Source: CAILZL01 sp050248275 (GTDB lineage: Bacteria > Pseudomonadota > Gammaproteobacteria > Steroidobacterales > Steroidobacteraceae). From it: DNA of 64,000 bases. The stretch lies in contig JBFWSR010000003.1 of NCBI GenBank assembly GCA_050248275.1, positions 124,001 to 188,000 on the forward strand, in the 5' to 3' direction. The notes beneath the pieces were generated by a model. The model was not told where the DNA came from and ran no database searches. It saw only the letters and a program-made list of their open reading frames with translations. The translations under genes and the position numbers were made by a program. Shown piece by piece: positions 1-8,913 of the stretch. Every line of letters begins with the position of its first letter. Positions within the stretch are counted from its first letter, which is position 1.

Positions 1-2
1 CC

Positions 3-626
3 GCGCCTAAGCGCCTGGAGTTGTTGGAGCTGCTGTGTCAGGGACCCCGGACGGTGGAAGTACTGGCTGCCCAAGCCTCTATTTCCACTGCGAACACCTC
101 GCAACATTTGCAGATTCTGCGCGCGGCCCGGCTCATTGATGCGCAGAAGCATGGTCTGCATGTCGAGTATCGACTGGCTGATGACAAGGTAAGCGATTTT
201 TTCCACGTGCTACGCAGTCTCGCGGAGTCGCAATTGGCGGAGCTGCAACAGGTCGCGCGAACCTATCTTGCAGGACGCGGTGCGCTGGAGCCGGTGGGTG
301 GTGAAGAGCTGTTAAAGCGTGTACGACGCGGCGAAGTGGTGGTGCTCGATGTTCGCCCGTCTGAGGAATACAAAGCTGGGCATATCCCTGGCGCTTTATC
401 GATACCCGTCGCTGACTTGAAAGCGCGCATCAAGGAGCTATCCAAGCGTCGCGAGATCGTTGCGTACTGTCGTGGACCTTACTGTGTGATGGCCATCGAG
501 GCCGTGGAGCTGCTCCGTAAGAAAGGTTTTAAGGCGCAGCGAATGGAGCAAGGCGTCGTTGACTGGCGGGCTCGCGGGTGGACAATTGAACAAGGCGCAC
601 CCACGGAAATAGGGACTACACACTAA
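3..626 (+). CDS. ArsR-family regulator fused to a rhodanese domain (5' partial)
   Basis: The gene is open to the left edge, so its start lies outside the window; the reading frame runs from base 3. The first ~85 residues form an ArsR-type winged helix (PKRLELLELL near the start, then a recognition-helix segment STANTSQHLQILRAARLI). After a linker comes a rhodanese domain with the loop YCRGPYC, whose first Cys would be the sulfur-carrying nucleophile. ArsR-rhodanese fusions are a known architecture, thought to sense sulfur or redox species and control nearby genes. It is followed 31 bp later by a methyltransferase on the same strand. Effector and targets cannot be read from the sequence. Confidence 0.9.
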   Translation, partial: APKRLELLELLCQGPRTVEVLAAQASISTANTSQHLQILRAARLIDAQKHGLHVEYRLADDKVSDFFHVLRSLAESQLAELQQVARTYLAGRGALEPVGGEELLKRVRRGEVVVLDVRPSEEYKAGHIPGALSIPVADLKARIKELSKRREIVAYCRGPYCVMAIEAVELLRKKGFKAQRMEQGVVDWRARGWTIEQGAPTEIGTTH

Positions 627-657
627 TGACTATCTCCATACAAAGTGCAGGTGTGTC

Positions 658-1287
658 ATGACCGAAGGCAAAGCCGACCACTGGCAAACGGTGTATCAGA
701 GCAAGCAAGCGACACAGGTCAGTTGGTTTGCGCCGAACCTCAATATCTCGATATCGTTGCTGGAGCAGTTTGGCCTGAATCCTGATTCGCGAGTAATCGA
801 TATCGGCGCAGGAGCATCGACGCTGGTTGATGACCTGCTGGAGATGGGGATTCATAAGGTCACGCTGTTGGATATATCTGCGGCATCTCTGGAAGTGACC
901 CAGCAACGCCTTGGAGCGCGCGCCGGCGAGGTACAGTGGGTAGTGTCCGATGCAGCTCACGTGAATCTTCCCGCTCAGTCTTTTGACTTCTGGCATGACC
1001 GGGCAGCGTTCCACTTCCTGACTGACGCTGGCGATGTGGCTGCCTATGTCGCTGCCGCAACACGCTCCATCGTTGAGGATGGATTCGCAATCATAAGTGG
1101 CTTTGCAGCGGACGGCCCTGAGCGATGCAGTGGGCTGCCGGTTGTGCGCCGTGAACCTCAAGAGGTCGCTGATCTATTTGGATCAGCCTTCACACTTGTG
1201 CATTCACAGCATGAACGCCACACCACGCCATCGGGCGCTTCGCAGGCTTTTGCCTATGCCGTGTTACGAAAGAACTTCGCCACTTGA
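658..1287 (+). CDS. Class I SAM-dependent methyltransferase
   Basis: This is a 209-residue protein with a Rossmann-type SAM-binding motif I (VIDIGAGAST, about residues 45-54), an acidic end of strand 2 (LLDIS) and a motif IV-like segment FDFWHDRAAFHFL. The family contains small standalone methyltransferases often found beside ArsR-rhodanese regulators. The substrate is unknown; a metalloid or small thiol is possible but is inference only. An AGGTG sequence precedes the ATG. It is probably co-transcribed with the upstream regulator and the downstream OsmC-like gene. Confidence 0.85.
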   Translation: MTEGKADHWQTVYQSKQATQVSWFAPNLNISISLLEQFGLNPDSRVIDIGAGASTLVDDLLEMGIHKVTLLDISAASLEVTQQRLGARAGEVQWVVSDAAHVNLPAQSFDFWHDRAAFHFLTDAGDVAAYVAAATRSIVEDGFAIISGFAADGPERCSGLPVVRREPQEVADLFGSAFTLVHSQHERHTTPSGASQAFAYAVLRKNFAT

Positions 1288-1321
1288 TCGCCTTGACCCT
1301 CTCGCCTTTCAGGATAATGCC

Positions 1322-1705
1322 GTGATACACACCACCAGCCAACCCGGCGATTACCCGACTGATTTTTCAAACGGACAAATACGAGCCGTTGCCGATGCTC
1401 CGCTGGAGAAAGGCGGAATGGGAGCTGGTTTTGGGCCGCATGAATTGCTCGAAGCAGCACTGGCCACCTGTATCAACATGGCCGTGCGCATGAGTGCCAA
1501 TAAGCTCGGTATTGTGCTGGAAGGAGCCGCCACGTCGGTGCGGCTGGATCGATCTCAGCCCGACGTTGTGAAATATGAATATACGCTTGAGCTGGTTGGA
1601 TCATTGACTGACAAAGAGCGGCAGCAACTTGAGGAAGCGGCTAATGCGTGCCCGGTACGACAGACCCTATCAAAGAGAGCGAATTTTATCGCTGCGTTTC
1701 GCTGA
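1322..1705 (+). CDS. OsmC-family protein (127 aa)
   Basis: OsmC-family proteins reduce organic hydroperoxides through a Cys pair. Here one Cys lies in ALATCINMAV and the second in the motif ACPVRQTL near the C-terminus, the usual spacing of the family. I chose the GTG at 1322 because AGGA lies 8 bp upstream and the family begins around VIHTTSQPGDYPTDF. The longer frame from 1097 overlaps the methyltransferase and has no family-like sequence before 1322. It follows the methyltransferase by 34 bp, so the three genes from base 3 probably form one operon related to sulfur or oxidative stress. Confidence 0.85.
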   Translation: MIHTTSQPGDYPTDFSNGQIRAVADAPLEKGGMGAGFGPHELLEAALATCINMAVRMSANKLGIVLEGAATSVRLDRSQPDVVKYEYTLELVGSLTDKERQQLEEAANACPVRQTLSKRANFIAAFR

Positions 1706-1731
1706 TTCGGCGTGACCTACTCGGCACCGCG

Positions 1732-2166
1732 TTAGATGGTAGTGATATCGGCCTCAAGCATCCGTTCAGCTCGCAATGAGTTGGCAATCAAGCATCCGTG
1801 CTCGGCTTTCTCCAGTGCTTGAAGACATCGAGCTTCGTCCATTCCTTTGGAGACATTGAGCGTCGCATGCGTGACGAACTTGGTGAATCGCGATTCACCC
1901 TCGACCCTTTCAAGCGTTCCAAAAACCTCACAAGCAAGCTGCAACCACTCAATCTTGGACGCACGAGCGACCGCGCGAAACGTCAGGATGAAACAGTCCG
2001 CAACAGCAGCGCACAACAGGCTCTCGGGTGACCACTGATCACCGGGGCCATCAAATTCAAGCGGTGGGGAAGTGTTAAGCGTCGGTAAGTTCGGAACAGT
2101 CACCGGCACAACACCCGTTGGTGCTCCAGTCGCCGTGACCTTGTATATGTGTGGAAATGGGTGCAT
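1732..2166 (-). CDS. OsmC-family protein (144 aa)
   Basis: This second OsmC-like protein is on the opposite strand and converges with the previous gene, with 26 bp between stops. The N-terminus MHPFPHIYKV, the central WSPESLLCAAVADCFILTFRAVARAS helix (Cys in VADC) and the late Cys in AEHGCLIANSL match the subfamily of OsmC proteins with two conserved cysteines. Sequence similarity to the neighbour at 1322 is low, so this is a different subfamily rather than a recent duplicate. Hydroperoxide or thiol chemistry is inferred from the family. Confidence 0.85.
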   Translation of the reverse strand: MHPFPHIYKVTATGAPTGVVPVTVPNLPTLNTSPPLEFDGPGDQWSPESLLCAAVADCFILTFRAVARASKIEWLQLACEVFGTLERVEGESRFTKFVTHATLNVSKGMDEARCLQALEKAEHGCLIANSLRAERMLEADITTI

Positions 2167-2571
2167 TTACTTGCCTTACAGTCCGTTCTTGGTTGCAGGG
2201 CGAGGATTCAAGCCCAGCAACTTTCTAAAAATCAAAAAATCCTCAGATCAGTCAATAGAAGTACGACGCAAAATAACTCGAATCAGCGCGCATCAGTCTT
2301 CAGCAGCAAGACGATACTGAGAAATTCCATACCCGACACCCTAAGCCCTTTATCTACTGCTTCGACATTTTACAACGGCTTTTCCATAGGGTTTACAAGA
2401 GCAGTTTAGCGCGGTAACGCGCTCACCTTGCTACGGACAAGTACGCAGAATATGTCGGAAAACTTACCGAAGTTTACGAGGCGGCATAATCTTTACTTAC
2501 GCAACTATGTACTGCAATAATTTCTGCTTAGACCTTGCTGCTTACACAAATAAAAACCTTTATTGATGAGT
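2167..2571. other. Intergenic region, 405 bp
   Basis: The stretch separates the 5' end of the OsmC-like gene and the 3' end of the MerR-type gene. It is AT-richer than its surroundings. I see no convincing ORF, tRNA or terminator. It must hold the promoter of the minus-strand OsmC-like gene near 2167-2230. Confidence 0.5.
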
Positions 2572-3027
2572 TTAATTGATAGGTGTGTTTGTTGAGGGCG
2601 TCTCGTCAGTCTGACTTTGTGACAGTAGTTGGTTTTCGGTACCACGAATCGTGCTGTTAGTATCCGGTTTAGCCGCACGTAAGAGTTTTCGCAGCTGTTT
2701 GAGTCGTCGCTGCAATTGCCGCAAATCTATAAGATGTCGTGCAATTTTATCAAGGCGATGATCCATCAACTTAGTTACTTCCTCGGAGTTGTGTAAGGGC
2801 GTTTGCAGGACCCCCAGCAACTGCTTGATTTCCGATGTTCTGATGCCGAAGTCGCGGCAGTTCCGAATAAACGAGAGTCGGTTGAGGTGGGATCGATCAT
2901 AAATCCGCTGGTTGCCTTTAGACCGGGTGGCGGCTGGCAACAGACCTTCCAATTCGTATTTTCGTATGATAGTCACCGAGCAATTAATACAGTCGGCCAG
3001 CATCTCAATGGTGAATTCGTGTGTCAT
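2572..3027 (-). CDS. MerR-family transcriptional regulator
   Basis: The protein has 151 residues. Its N-terminal winged-helix domain contains the family signature (TIIRKYELEGLLPAATRS... QRIYDRSHLNRLSFIRNCRDFGIRTSEIKQLL), followed by a dimerisation helix with many Arg/Leu residues. It lacks the C-terminal Cys-rich metal loop of CueR, ZntR or PbrR; the only cysteines are near the N-terminus (CINC) and in IRNCRDF. The ligand therefore cannot be called, and the 30-residue Ser/Thr/Asn-rich tail is atypical. It lies 249 bp upstream of and divergent from the HupE-like gene, so it may control the metal locus. Confidence 0.85.
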   Translation of the reverse strand: MTHEFTIEMLADCINCSVTIIRKYELEGLLPAATRSKGNQRIYDRSHLNRLSFIRNCRDFGIRTSEIKQLLGVLQTPLHNSEEVTKLMDHRLDKIARHLIDLRQLQRRLKQLRKLLRAAKPDTNSTIRGTENQLLSQSQTDETPSTNTPIN

Positions 3028-3275
3028 GTGCCATTCTCACAGGCCGATTGTTATCAGGTTTTTATTTGGGCGAGGCATGTTACGCAGAGTGGATGGCGAG
3101 GTTGACAATTTGTTGCGTATCAGTCCATGCACATCATGTGTATGGCATCAGTAAGTTTGCTGCTGCCTGAGCACTGACTTTGGGGGTTGTTGTTGGATTG
3201 CGGTTCCGGCGCGGACTAAACAACACTATACTGCACCGCCTTGGGCGTGTCCCGCAGATCAGCCAGTTACAGATC

Positions 3276-4001
3276 ATGTTCGCCAATATCAAATCCAGTT
3301 TTCTTGCCGTGGGTAGCCGGTGCGCCGGACCTGGCATCGCAGTGCTTGCCGGTTTGTTGCTGCTGTCGTCAGCCGCGTTCGGGCATGGCGTAGCTGCCGG
3401 TGATGCCGGTTATCTGCAAGGGGTGCAGGGCGTTGCCTTCATTCCTTATATGTACCTGGGCGCCAAACACATGGTGACCGGGTATGACCACCTGTTGTTT
3501 CTGGCCGGGGTGATCTTCTTCCTGTATCGCCTCAAGGATGTGGCCTTGTATGTCACGCTGTTCGCCGTTGGCCATAGCACCACCTTGCTGCTGGGCGTGC
3601 TGGCGGGCATTCATGCTAATGCCTATATCGTCGACGCCATCATCGGCTTGTCGGTGGTCTACAAGTCTTTCGAGAACATCGGGGGCTGGCAGCGCATCGG
3701 CCTGAAAATCGACACCCGCGCTGCCGTGTTGTTGTTCGGTCTGGCGCACGGCTTTGGTCTGTCCACCAAGCTGCAGGAGCTCACGCTGGCGCGTGACGGC
3801 CTAGTGGCCAACATGATCGGCTTCAACCTCGGTGTCGAGCTGGGGCAGTTCGCGGCGCTGGCGCTGATCCTGCTGGCCTTCAATATCTGGCGCCGTAATC
3901 CGCAGTTCGTGCGTTCGGCGTACGCGGTGAATGTGCTGATCATGGCGGCCGGCTTCGTGCTGTTCGGCTATCAGCTGACCGGCTACCTGCAGAGTGCTTG
4001 A
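3276..4001 (+). CDS. HupE/UreJ-family membrane protein
   Basis: After a signal-like N-terminal segment (cleavage likely after SSAAFGHG) the protein has five or six hydrophobic helices and the hallmark GYDHLLFLAGVIFFLYRLKD plus FAVGHSTTLLLGV and LAHGFGLSTKL, whose His/Asp residues fit the HupE/UreJ-2 family. Members are implicated in metal (Ni/Co) handling, but many HupE-like proteins sit in other metal loci. I chose ATG 3276 because the hydrophobic signal region begins just after it; an in-frame ATG-less extension from 3180 is less plausible. The next gene starts 38 bp downstream, and the two are often neighbours of RND pumps. Confidence 0.85.
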   Translation: MFANIKSSFLAVGSRCAGPGIAVLAGLLLLSSAAFGHGVAAGDAGYLQGVQGVAFIPYMYLGAKHMVTGYDHLLFLAGVIFFLYRLKDVALYVTLFAVGHSTTLLLGVLAGIHANAYIVDAIIGLSVVYKSFENIGGWQRIGLKIDTRAAVLLFGLAHGFGLSTKLQELTLARDGLVANMIGFNLGVELGQFAALALILLAFNIWRRNPQFVRSAYAVNVLIMAAGFVLFGYQLTGYLQSA

Positions 4002-4039
4002 ATCGTAGCGTTTTGACGAACATCGAGAACAATACAATC

Positions 4040-4696
4040 ATGTCCGAAATTCCTCAGTCACCCTATCAAACCAATCCACCCACCGGCCGACGTTTGCTCG
4101 TCAGTGTTATTACGGCGGCAGCCTTGGCCGCATTAGTGCTGGTCGTTGTGGTGCTGCCGGCCGAGTACGGCATCGACCCCACGGGTATCGGCAGTCGTCT
4201 GGGGCTGGCGCAGATGAGTCAGAAGGGCGGGCAAGCGACCACGCTTACCGACACGCTGGCTGGCAATGAGAACATCGAAAAGGCACAGATCCCCGAAGTG
4301 GGTGAGCCTTTACCGCTGCCCAATCCGGCTGTACATCAGGGTCATGCCGAAGCACCCAAGTCCGAGACCGTTACGGTCACCTTGCCTGCCAACGGTGAAA
4401 CCGAAGTGAAGACGGTGCTGGCGACCAATCAGGTCGTGTTGTACTCATGGCAAGTGGATAAAGGTCTCGTCTATGTGGATTACCACGGCCATTCGCCAGA
4501 TTGGGAAAACAAGGAAGCCTTCGTGCGCTATCAGGAGGCGCAGGATGGCATTTCCGGCGCGCACGGTTCGCTGGTTGCGCCTTTCGCCGGTGAACACGGC
4601 TGGTACTGGTTGAATCTCAATGACTTTCCGGTGGTGATCACACTGACGGTGAGTGGCTACTACGACAAGGTCGTTAACTACAGTCTCAACAAATAA
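4040..4696 (+). CDS. Single-span membrane-anchored periplasmic protein
   Basis: The protein has 218 residues: a short cytoplasmic tail, one strong transmembrane helix (about residues 20-40, rich in Ala/Leu/Val), a low-complexity linker, and a beta-rich domain (VTVTLPANGETEVKTVLATNQVVLYSW ... YYDKVVNY). It resembles proteins annotated simply as transmembrane anchor proteins beside HupE-like and RND genes. His residues in HQGHAEA and DYHGHSPDW could bind metal, but this is inference. I prefer the ATG at 4040 over the one at 3998, which overlaps the upstream stop. Confidence 0.7.
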   Translation: MSEIPQSPYQTNPPTGRRLLVSVITAAALAALVLVVVVLPAEYGIDPTGIGSRLGLAQMSQKGGQATTLTDTLAGNENIEKAQIPEVGEPLPLPNPAVHQGHAEAPKSETVTVTLPANGETEVKTVLATNQVVLYSWQVDKGLVYVDYHGHSPDWENKEAFVRYQEAQDGISGAHGSLVAPFAGEHGWYWLNLNDFPVVITLTVSGYYDKVVNYSLNK

Positions 4697-4749
4697 AAGA
4701 TATCGAGCGCAGCAATCTGAAACAGGCGTGCTCAGCGCGCCTGCCGCGC

Positions 4750-4985
4750 CTAACTGACCGTCAGGTTCATTCCAGTAGATGCCATTGCCGCCGAACTCGG
4801 TGCTGATCTGCATACCCATGGGTCCGCGCACCGTCGAGCGATAGTTGATTCCGGCTGCATTGATGCGCACGAGAACCGCATTGCACTCACGTTGCACGAC
4901 ACGAAAGCACCATTGATAGATGGGGGACGCCTCATCGGTTTGAATGAAGTCGAAGATACAGCCGTCATTGATGTACACCAGTGAG
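4750..4985 (-). pseudogene. Remnant of a VOC/glyoxalase-family gene (fragment 2)
   Basis: Read on the minus strand, this frame encodes FDFIQTDE ... AVLVRINAAGINYRSTVRGP then FGGNGIYWNEPDG, which is the body of a vicinal-oxygen-chelate protein. It ends right after EPDGQ, before the usual C-terminal strand, and has no start codon of its own in a sensible place. It overlaps the end of fragment 1 in another frame. Both fragments are decaying relics of one or two VOC genes. Confidence 0.65.
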
Positions 4986-5150
4986 GAAGTTCCCGGACTG
5001 GTCGCGGCACACGGCAGCGAGCTTGATGCTGTTCGGATCGCGTACATAAGCGGCATAGAAGTCATCGCCATAATACGGTAGCAAAGCCGGTTATCACCCT
5101 CGCTGCTGCTGCCATACGGCACAGCAGTAGCATGAAAATTGCCCTGCTAT
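4965..5150 (-). pseudogene. Remnant of a VOC/glyoxalase-family gene (fragment 1, frameshifted)
   Basis: The minus strand encodes NFHATAVPYGSSSEGDNR in one frame and, after a shift near 5098, ALLPYYGDDFYAAYVRDPNS and IKLAAVCR in another. Together they match the C-terminal half of a VOC protein of the kind that ends with YYAAFVRDPDG-x-K-x-EAVC. There is a stop just upstream of each piece, so no functional product is possible. Confidence 0.65.
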
Positions 5151-5523
5151 CGCCCGCAAACACTACAGCTGAATGTATTGGTGGAAGCCACGCAGCGCTG
5201 TATCGATGTGGTGTCTGTGGCTGGATTTGGGTGGTCCTAATTCATGAAATAAATTCCACGCCCCGCTCATCGTTAACAGTCTGATAACGTTAACGAATGG
5301 CCCCGGGGCGCCATATCTGTGAAGTTTGAAAATAGGCTTATTAAAACAACGGCTTAGCCATAGATGCTTTGCTCATATTGAATCACGTTAACGGTGTGTT
5401 GCACTAACCTAAGTAACCTGGTTTCAGGCATCGATACGGCCATAATGATGGACTAAGCAGGAGGGGGGTTGCCCAAGCTTTCCAATACGTCCCAATTTTC
5501 CATTTCCTGATGACAGGGGAGTT
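5151..5523. other. Intergenic region upstream of the porin gene
   Basis: No ORF is supported. The motif CGTTAAC occurs three times (5271-5277, 5288-5294, 5386-5392), each with the palindromic core GTTAAC, which could be a binding site for a regulator. A purine-rich GACAGGGGAG ribosome-binding site lies immediately before the ATG at 5524. Confidence 0.4.
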
Positions 5524-6888
5524 ATGAACACAAAGAGTTCGGTGCCACGTCGAAACCAGCTGCTCTCTAAGGCCGTTCTGAGTTGCATGCTCGCGAGTCT
5601 CGCTGCAGGTTTAGCAATACCAAACGTTGCTGGTGCGCAACAGGCAGCCTCAAACAATGACGACCGTCAAGCCATGCAGGATCGCATTGAGGCGCTTGAA
5701 AAGCGCTTGAGCGAGTTGGAATCCAGTGCCGTGCTGTCCGAACCGGAGACCCGCGTCAAGAAGGTCGAGGTGTACGTCGACCAGAATGGCAACGAATTTG
5801 ACGAGCCAGTGCCGGGCGCGAAGAAAACCGTGACCTACCAGCGCGAGCGCGTGTTCCGTCGTCAGACCATCAGCGAGAAGATCGAGGAGGCTCTGGCAGA
5901 CGAAGCCAGCAAGAGCGTCAGTCTGGGCATTGATGCCGCCATGGTGGCGCAGCAGGTGAACCAGACCCAAGGAGTCGATAGCGATGCCGATGGTCATGCT
6001 TACGCCCTGGCTTCGGCGGATTTGTTCTTTTCCGCCAACCTTGCCCAGAACACCAGTCTGTTTGCCGATGTAGTGGGTTTGAGTGGTTCACCGCCTGATA
6101 GCGAAGTGGGTGGTCTGACCTTGCTCAATGGCTATGCCGCACGCCTGGTGCGCCAGAACGAAGTGAACCTGCGTGAAGCCTGGTTGCGCACCGAGTTGTT
6201 TGATCAGAAACTGGCTCTGAATGTGGGGCGTCTGGATCTCACCGCCTTCTTTGATCGCAATGCAGCAGCCAATGACGAGACCACGCAGTTCGTCAGTGAC
6301 GCGCTGGTTAATAATCCGATGCTGGGCCTGAGCAGCAACGGCGCCGGTCTGGCCGCCGTTTACGATCCCAAGGGCAGTTTTAACTTCAAGATTGGTGTGC
6401 AGCAAAGCAACCCGGATGCGCTGAACCTGTCTGAGTCCATGTACACGCTGGCAGAAGTGGGTTATCGCGCCCGGCCTTCGTTCCTTGGTGAAGGCAATTA
6501 CCGGGTGTGGTATCGCACCGATAACAGCGAAGGTTCAAAGAAAACGGCTTATGGTGTCAGTCTTGATCAGAAACTAACTCCTATCGTGACCGCGTTTGGT
6601 CGTTATGGATCGGGAGAAGCTGAGGTTGACCGTGACGATTTTTACAGCGTCGGTTTGCAGTTCCAGAGTGGCTGGGTGCTCAATCCGCTGGATGTGTGGG
6701 GCGTAGGCTATGCCAAGCTCAACATGGCCTCGGATGAAAAGGAACAACTGGTGGAGATGTACTACAACATGCATCTGTCCAACAAATTGCGCTTGTCGTT
6801 CCATCTGCAGCATGCGACCGAAACTGACGCTACGGGAGCCAAGCAAGGCTTCCTGGTGCCAGGCCTGCGTTTACAGGCTGGTCTTTAA
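5524..6888 (+). CDS. Outer-membrane porin with N-terminal coiled coil
   Basis: The 454-residue precursor has a signal peptide ending near NVAGAQQA, a short coiled coil (RQAMQDRIEALEKRLSELES), and then a long region of alternating beta strands ending in a hydrophobic terminal strand (GLRLQAGL) typical of outer-membrane barrels. The architecture resembles OprB-like/carbohydrate-porin relatives. It probably provides an outer-membrane pore for the metal locus, because no TolC/CusC-type channel gene is present. It is followed by the YVTN gene after 29 bp. Substrate specificity is unknown. Confidence 0.7.
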   Translation: MNTKSSVPRRNQLLSKAVLSCMLASLAAGLAIPNVAGAQQAASNNDDRQAMQDRIEALEKRLSELESSAVLSEPETRVKKVEVYVDQNGNEFDEPVPGAKKTVTYQRERVFRRQTISEKIEEALADEASKSVSLGIDAAMVAQQVNQTQGVDSDADGHAYALASADLFFSANLAQNTSLFADVVGLSGSPPDSEVGGLTLLNGYAARLVRQNEVNLREAWLRTELFDQKLALNVGRLDLTAFFDRNAAANDETTQFVSDALVNNPMLGLSSNGAGLAAVYDPKGSFNFKIGVQQSNPDALNLSESMYTLAEVGYRARPSFLGEGNYRVWYRTDNSEGSKKTAYGVSLDQKLTPIVTAFGRYGSGEAEVDRDDFYSVGLQFQSGWVLNPLDVWGVGYAKLNMASDEKEQLVEMYYNMHLSNKLRLSFHLQHATETDATGAKQGFLVPGLRLQAGL

Positions 6889-6917
6889 CGCAATCGCAGG
6901 TATTCAGGAGTATTCAC

Positions 6918-8180
6918 ATGTTTCACACAAAAATGTTTAAGGCAAAAACTTTTATCGCGGCCTGCAGTCTGGGCCTGATCTCCGGCAGCGTGGCCATTCC
7001 CGCCAGTGCTGCTGATAGTCCCGCCATGCCCGCCAATATGCCTGGCATGAAAATGAGTTCCGCCACGGGCGGCGCTGTAAAGATCGCCGATCCAACTTCG
7101 GTGGTGATGATTGTCAATCGTGACTCCAATGACATTGGGTTCATGGACATCAAGACCAAGAAGATGATCGGCAATGTGTTCCTGGGCAACAACGTCAATC
7201 CGCACATGGTGATGATGTCGCCGGACGGGCGCTACGTGGTCACCGGCGGAACGCGCGCCAACAAGGCCTACATCATCGAAACGGCGACGTTGAAACTGGT
7301 CAAGGAAATTCCAGTAGACATCGCGCCGGAACATTTGTCGTTCTCGCCCGATAGCCGCTGGTACTACCAGGGTAATCCCGATGGTGATTCGATTTCGGTA
7401 ATCGACATGCAGTCGCTCACCAAGGTCAAAACCATTCCAGGGTTTGCCGAACCACTTAACGTTACCTTCACTGCCGATGGCTCGAAGGCTTATGTCGGTA
7501 ACTATGGCGCGCACTGGGTGGGCGTGGTGGACGTCAAGCGTCACGAGCTGCTGAAGAAGATTCAGATTGCCGCACCGGGTAGTCGTTCGGGTCTGGATCC
7601 GGAGCGTTACTTGGGTGAAATCAAGGGCATCAATGTTGCCGCGCCTTCCATTGATGGCCGCTATTTATACGCAGCGGATAGTGACTTGGCCGTGGTCGGC
7701 GTCATTGATACCCGCGAAGACAAGTTGATCAAGACCATCCCAGTGGGCAAGAATCCGTGGCGCATTTACATGGGCCATGATGGCAAGTACGCCATTACCA
7801 TCAACAATGGCGATGAGACCATCTCTATTATTGATCTGCAAAAGAATGAAGTGGCCGCCACGCTGGAAGCCGGCCCGGACATGACCGGCGTGAATTTCGC
7901 CGGCGGCAAGGCGTTTGTCATCAGCTCCACCAGCAGCTTTGTTTATGTCTACGACATGAAGACCTTGAAATCTGCTGGCCGCATCAAGATCGGCACCAAT
8001 GTGCAACTTGAAACCGCCACCACGGATACTGCTGACGAGAAAATCTATCTGGCTAGTTCCACCGAGAACGCGGTGGTGATCATCGACGCCAAGACCCTCG
8101 CGTTTGAAAAGATCAAGAACGTGGGCTCGTATCCGTGGGGTACGCACATCATGGACAGCAAGGACAACTACTGTCATTGA
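6918..8180 (+). CDS. YVTN-family beta-propeller periplasmic protein
   Basis: The product has 420 residues. After a signal peptide (cleavage near IPASAA) there is a Met-rich stretch, MPANMPGMKM, that could bind Cu(I)/Ag(I). Then come repeated blades with the pattern (VVMIVNRDSNDIGFMD, GTRANKAYIIETATLKLV, NPDGDSISVIDMQSLTKV, NNGDETISIIDLQKNEV, SSTENAVVIIDAKTL), characteristic of YVTN/cytochrome-D1-like propellers. No heme-binding CXXCH is present. It is placed between the porin and the RND genes, so a periplasmic role in metal binding or delivery is inferred. Confidence 0.75.
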   Translation: MFHTKMFKAKTFIAACSLGLISGSVAIPASAADSPAMPANMPGMKMSSATGGAVKIADPTSVVMIVNRDSNDIGFMDIKTKKMIGNVFLGNNVNPHMVMMSPDGRYVVTGGTRANKAYIIETATLKLVKEIPVDIAPEHLSFSPDSRWYYQGNPDGDSISVIDMQSLTKVKTIPGFAEPLNVTFTADGSKAYVGNYGAHWVGVVDVKRHELLKKIQIAAPGSRSGLDPERYLGEIKGINVAAPSIDGRYLYAADSDLAVVGVIDTREDKLIKTIPVGKNPWRIYMGHDGKYAITINNGDETISIIDLQKNEVAATLEAGPDMTGVNFAGGKAFVISSTSSFVYVYDMKTLKSAGRIKIGTNVQLETATTDTADEKIYLASSTENAVVIIDAKTLAFEKIKNVGSYPWGTHIMDSKDNYCH

Positions 8181-8202
8181 GTGTAAATAACTGGATACAA
8201 GA

Positions 8203-8226
8203 CCGGCAGGTTGGCTAACCTGTCGG
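8203..8226 (+). terminator. Hairpin between the YVTN and adaptor genes
   Basis: CCGGCAGGTT pairs with AACCTGTCGG (one G-U pair) around a four-base loop. No T-run follows, so it is more likely a processing or attenuation hairpin than a strong terminator. Confidence 0.45.
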
Positions 8227-8256
8227 CATTGTTATATCTGTAGTCCCGGAATCGCC

Positions 8257-8913
8257 ATGCTATCCAACGTGCGTAGTCTATTGCTGTTTGCTATGGTGGC
8301 GAGCTCCGCAGCGAACGCGGCAGATATTCGTGAACGAATCCGTTTGACGCACCCGCCGGGCGCTGCCGTGTCGCAGACGCAAGCCGATGAGCTCACCCTG
8401 ACCTTGACCGAAATCCAGGTGCGTCCCATTCAGAACTGGATTCGCACGGTGGGATCGATTGATCCCAGCGGCAAAAAACTGACGGCCTATTTGAGTACTG
8501 CTGAGGCAACTTCGATTGTAGTGGGGCAACGGGCACGGGTGTTCTCGGCAGATTCAAAGTCGTCGATGTACCAGGCAAGGATTACTCGGGTAGCACCTCA
8601 GGCAGATCGCACGCTGATTGAAGCCACCTTATCGGGCATTGGCCATGACTTGAGCGCCAGCTACTTGCTGGAGATCGTGGTCGACTATGGTGAGTACCTG
8701 TCCGTGCCCAATGAAGCCATCATCGAAGAAGGCGACAAGCAGGTGGTGTATGTACAAACCAGTGACGGCAGTTACCAGCCGCATGAAATTTCCACCCGTC
8801 TGCAAGGTGAGCGCTATACCCAGGTGCTTGATGGTGTAACGGTGGGGCAACAAGTGGTGACCACCGGCAGCTTTTTCATTGATGCTGAATACAAGATGAA
8901 AGGCGGCAATTGA
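8257..8913 (+). CDS. Short RND/CusB-like periplasmic adaptor protein
   Basis: The protein is 218 residues, about half the length of CusB-type adaptors. After a signal peptide (SSAANA), it has only the beta-barrel-like and membrane-proximal parts (YLLEIVVDYGEYLSVPNEAIIEEGDKQVVYVQ, then VTTGSFFIDAEYKMKG, which is a typical adaptor C-terminus). The lipoyl and alpha-hairpin regions that reach the outer-membrane channel are missing. Its stop overlaps the start of the pump gene by 4 bp (ATGA), which implies translational coupling. Its C-terminal half is paralogous to the cytochrome-adaptor fusion at 12039. Confidence 0.75.
   Translation: MLSNVRSLLLFAMVASSAANAADIRERIRLTHPPGAAVSQTQADELTLTLTEIQVRPIQNWIRTVGSIDPSGKKLTAYLSTAEATSIVVGQRARVFSADSKSSMYQARITRVAPQADRTLIEATLSGIGHDLSASYLLEIVVDYGEYLSVPNEAIIEEGDKQVVYVQTSDGSYQPHEISTRLQGERYTQVLDGVTVGQQVVTTGSFFIDAEYKMKGGN

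Noticed and set aside
616..1161. Long minus-strand ORF opposite the methyltransferase
   Set aside because: It mirrors the coding frame of the methyltransferase and shows no protein-family features.
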